A DNA stretch of 64,000 nt. Origin: Isochrysis galbana. Taxonomy: Eukaryota; Haptophyta; Isochrysidales; Isochrysidaceae. Below are positions 62,597 to 64,000 of the stretch, piece by piece; position 1 is the first letter of the stretch, and each line of letters starts with the position of its first letter. A program made the translations under genes and the position numbers. The notes under the pieces were generated by a model. It was not told the DNA's origin, did no database searches, and saw only the letters and a list, made by a program, of their open reading frames with translations. The stretch is from positions 2,705,819-2,769,818 of the forward strand of contig CM030932.1 of assembly GCA_018136815.1 (NCBI GenBank), given 5' to 3'.

Positions 62597-63523
62597 TTAC
62601 ACGTCATTAGCGACAATCGCTCGGATTAGAATTTGATGTACTTCAGAGTATCGCTGGTCTCTTATGCGCGTGATGATTGAACGCAATGGAGTTTGTAGAT
62701 TGTTAGCCACGTTATTGACGTTCGCTCCTTGATCGATGAGAAACGCGACACATTGCGCGTGACCACCCATCGCCGCAAGATGAAGAGGAGAATAACCGAG
62801 GCGATTTCGAAGATTAATAATTTCTGTATTGACAAGAAGTTCGACACACGCAAGGTGTCCTTTCTCCGCTGCCATATGCAATGGAGTGTTTTGATATACA
62901 TACCCTTTAATGTTGACATCAGCTCCGCGTTCTATGAGAAAACTTACGCAGTCCGCATGACCTTTCTGCGCCGCAATGTGAAGAGGAGTCTCGCCCCATT
63001 TGTTTTGTGCGTTAACATCTGACACATCTGTCAGCGTAGCTACAAGTTGGATGTCACCATTCCTTGCTGCATGGTGCAGCGGCGTGTGTTGTGTACAATC
63101 TACAACAGTAGCAGTTGCTCCATGAGTTAACAAGAGTTGGACCGCTCTGTAGTCCATACGCCTAGTCGCCAAATCTAGCAACGTATCACCGCACGCCCCG
63201 TGTGGTTGATTAATACTAGTTGCATCTTGGAGCGAGTTCAAGACTATCGACAGTGACTTCAAGTTACCTACTAGAATGGCGCGTTTACCATAATCAATGA
63301 GGTCTTTATCTAATGCGTCTACTGTGAAAGTACTTAGTCGTTCAGAAAGCTTCTCTAATTGATGAAAATTGTCAATTCTGATTTTTAACCCTTTCGCGAT
63401 ATCCCTCAGACGCGGAGCGGCCCCAAGTAAAGATACCAGAGTAGCTCCTCCCAATTGTTCTAGTAGATCCGGAACCTCAACTACATCAAGTAGCGACACC
63501 TCCGAGTTTTCAGGTGACGACAT
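62597..63523 (-). CDS. Ankyrin-repeat protein with possible F-box-like N-terminus
   Basis: The ATG at 63523 gives a 308-residue protein. Four to five ankyrin repeats span about 120-290: GDTLLDLATRRMDYRAVQLL, THGATATVVDCTQHTPLHHA, WGETPLHIAAQKGHADCVSF, NTPLHMAAEKGHLACVELLV, YSPLHLAAMGGHAQCVAFLI. The N-terminal segment (VPDLLEQLGGATLVSLLGAA, PRLRDIAK) has the length and hydrophobic spacing of an F-box, so a ubiquitin-ligase adaptor is conceivable. The gene is clearly AT-richer than its neighbours, and its codons end in A/T far more often. This suggests recent acquisition or different selection. Upstream in-frame sequence to 63811 is Arg-rich low complexity and is not included. Confidence 0.8.
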   Translation of the reverse strand: MSSPENSEVSLLDVVEVPDLLEQLGGATLVSLLGAAPRLRDIAKGLKIRIDNFHQLEKLSERLSTFTVDALDKDLIDYGKRAILVGNLKSLSIVLNSLQDATSINQPHGACGDTLLDLATRRMDYRAVQLLLTHGATATVVDCTQHTPLHHAARNGDIQLVATLTDVSDVNAQNKWGETPLHIAAQKGHADCVSFLIERGADVNIKGYVYQNTPLHMAAEKGHLACVELLVNTEIINLRNRLGYSPLHLAAMGGHAQCVAFLIDQGANVNNVANNLQTPLRSIITRIRDQRYSEVHQILIRAIVANDV

Positions 63524-64000
63524 CGGTCGTGCATGTAGTAGTTCAACATTTTTGCGGACACAAAACACCAGTTCCCACCAAGCGGACGAAGCGCGCACGA
63601 CGCCGACACGCACGCCGCGTAGACAACGCCGCGTCGAGCGGGCGCGCACGACGCCGACACAAACGCCGCGCGCACGACGCCCCCTCCGCCTCAGGACGAC
63701 ACAACCCCTCTCGCCCGAACGAGAGGTTGCGCAACACCACTCGACTGTGCAATGACCGTGTCGAGCTGGTCTCTGCAATTTTCGCGTCGTCCGTCGTGCC
63801 TCGGGCTCCACCAGCGTGGCGATGACAAAGGTGTCGTCCTCGTCGAGGAGGAGGCGCGCCGCGAGGAAGCCGGGTCAGTGCGAGAATCCGTTGGACGGAG
63901 TCGGGCTCTCGATTGCGCCTCCGCTCGACGCTCCCACATATGCCCTCTCGCTCGCCGTCGAGGGTACCGAGGCCACCGATGGTGCCACCCACACGCGCAC
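63524..64000. other. Upstream of the ankyrin gene, right edge of window
   Basis: 63590-63690 contains a tandem CGCACGACGCCGACACGCAC-like unit. The last 150 bases have frames on both strands (minus: APSVASVPSTASERAYVGAS) that may belong to a gene outside the window. Nothing can be assigned. Confidence 0.3.

Overview
This window looks like nuclear DNA of a GC-rich, photosynthetic unicellular eukaryote (an alga). The genes are split by short introns of about 57-300 bp. Their donors are mostly G-rich GT sites (GTGAGC, GTGCGC, GTGTGC), with two probable GC-AG introns. The products are typical of eukaryotes: Dopey, an ARF-family GTPase, Mpv17/PMP22, TMEM184/DUF300, FEX fluoride channel, J-domain and ankyrin proteins. 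One gene encodes a plastid-type ribosomal protein uL4 with a hydrophobic N-terminal leader, which suggests import into a complex (secondary) plastid. The exact lineage cannot be fixed from the sequence. No prokaryotic operons, rRNA, tRNA or CRISPR arrays were seen. A 100-base assembly gap lies at 40901-41000. All exon structures here were read by eye from splice signals and frame continuity, without transcript support.

Layout. 1-557: first exons of a Dopey gene running off the left edge (minus). 1-6 kb: ARF-family GTPase at 2972-3514 among nested repeats, including a MITE with 19-bp inverted ends and a 400-bp palindrome. 6.2-14.1 kb: Mpv17/PMP22, a TPR-like protein and a mitochondrial-looking J-domain protein, all minus. 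16.1-18.6 kb: an 831-residue type II membrane protein with sulfotransferase-like and glycosyltransferase-like parts. 20.0-22.0 kb: a complete non-autonomous LTR retrotransposon with a 5-bp target duplication. 23.2-27.7 kb: MsrA (plus) and a two-domain FEX channel (minus). 30.1-31.7 kb: a proline-rich protein with an EF-hand-like start. 32-35 kb: a dense repeat block.

35.3-38.0 kb: plastid uL4 (minus) and, divergently, a disordered protein with the features of a securin (DEN box, perfect D-box, PPIERFFP motif). 40.0-42.2 kb: TMEM184/DUF300 cut by the gap, then a PIF/Harbinger transposase. 44.4-46.6 kb: a five-exon gene with a compact Cys/His cluster. 47.5-51.3 kb: a pogo/DDE_1-type transposase head to head with a 5'-truncated LINE. 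55.9-60.5 kb: a CS-domain plus armadillo-repeat protein and, divergently, a four-exon coiled-coil protein. 62.6-63.5 kb: an AT-richer ankyrin-repeat gene with a possible F-box-like start.

Roughly half of the window is repeats. At least six dispersed families recur. One encodes the conserved peptide MSAPSSRSPSPKP, one is a strongly self-pairing unit of about 165 bp, and several 200-250 bp families end in an AT-rich box plus a T-run. The host genes do not form one pathway; they are housekeeping and trafficking genes scattered between repeats. The most notable single observation is the securin candidate; the most notable structural ones are the intact TRIM-like LTR element and the nested MITE.
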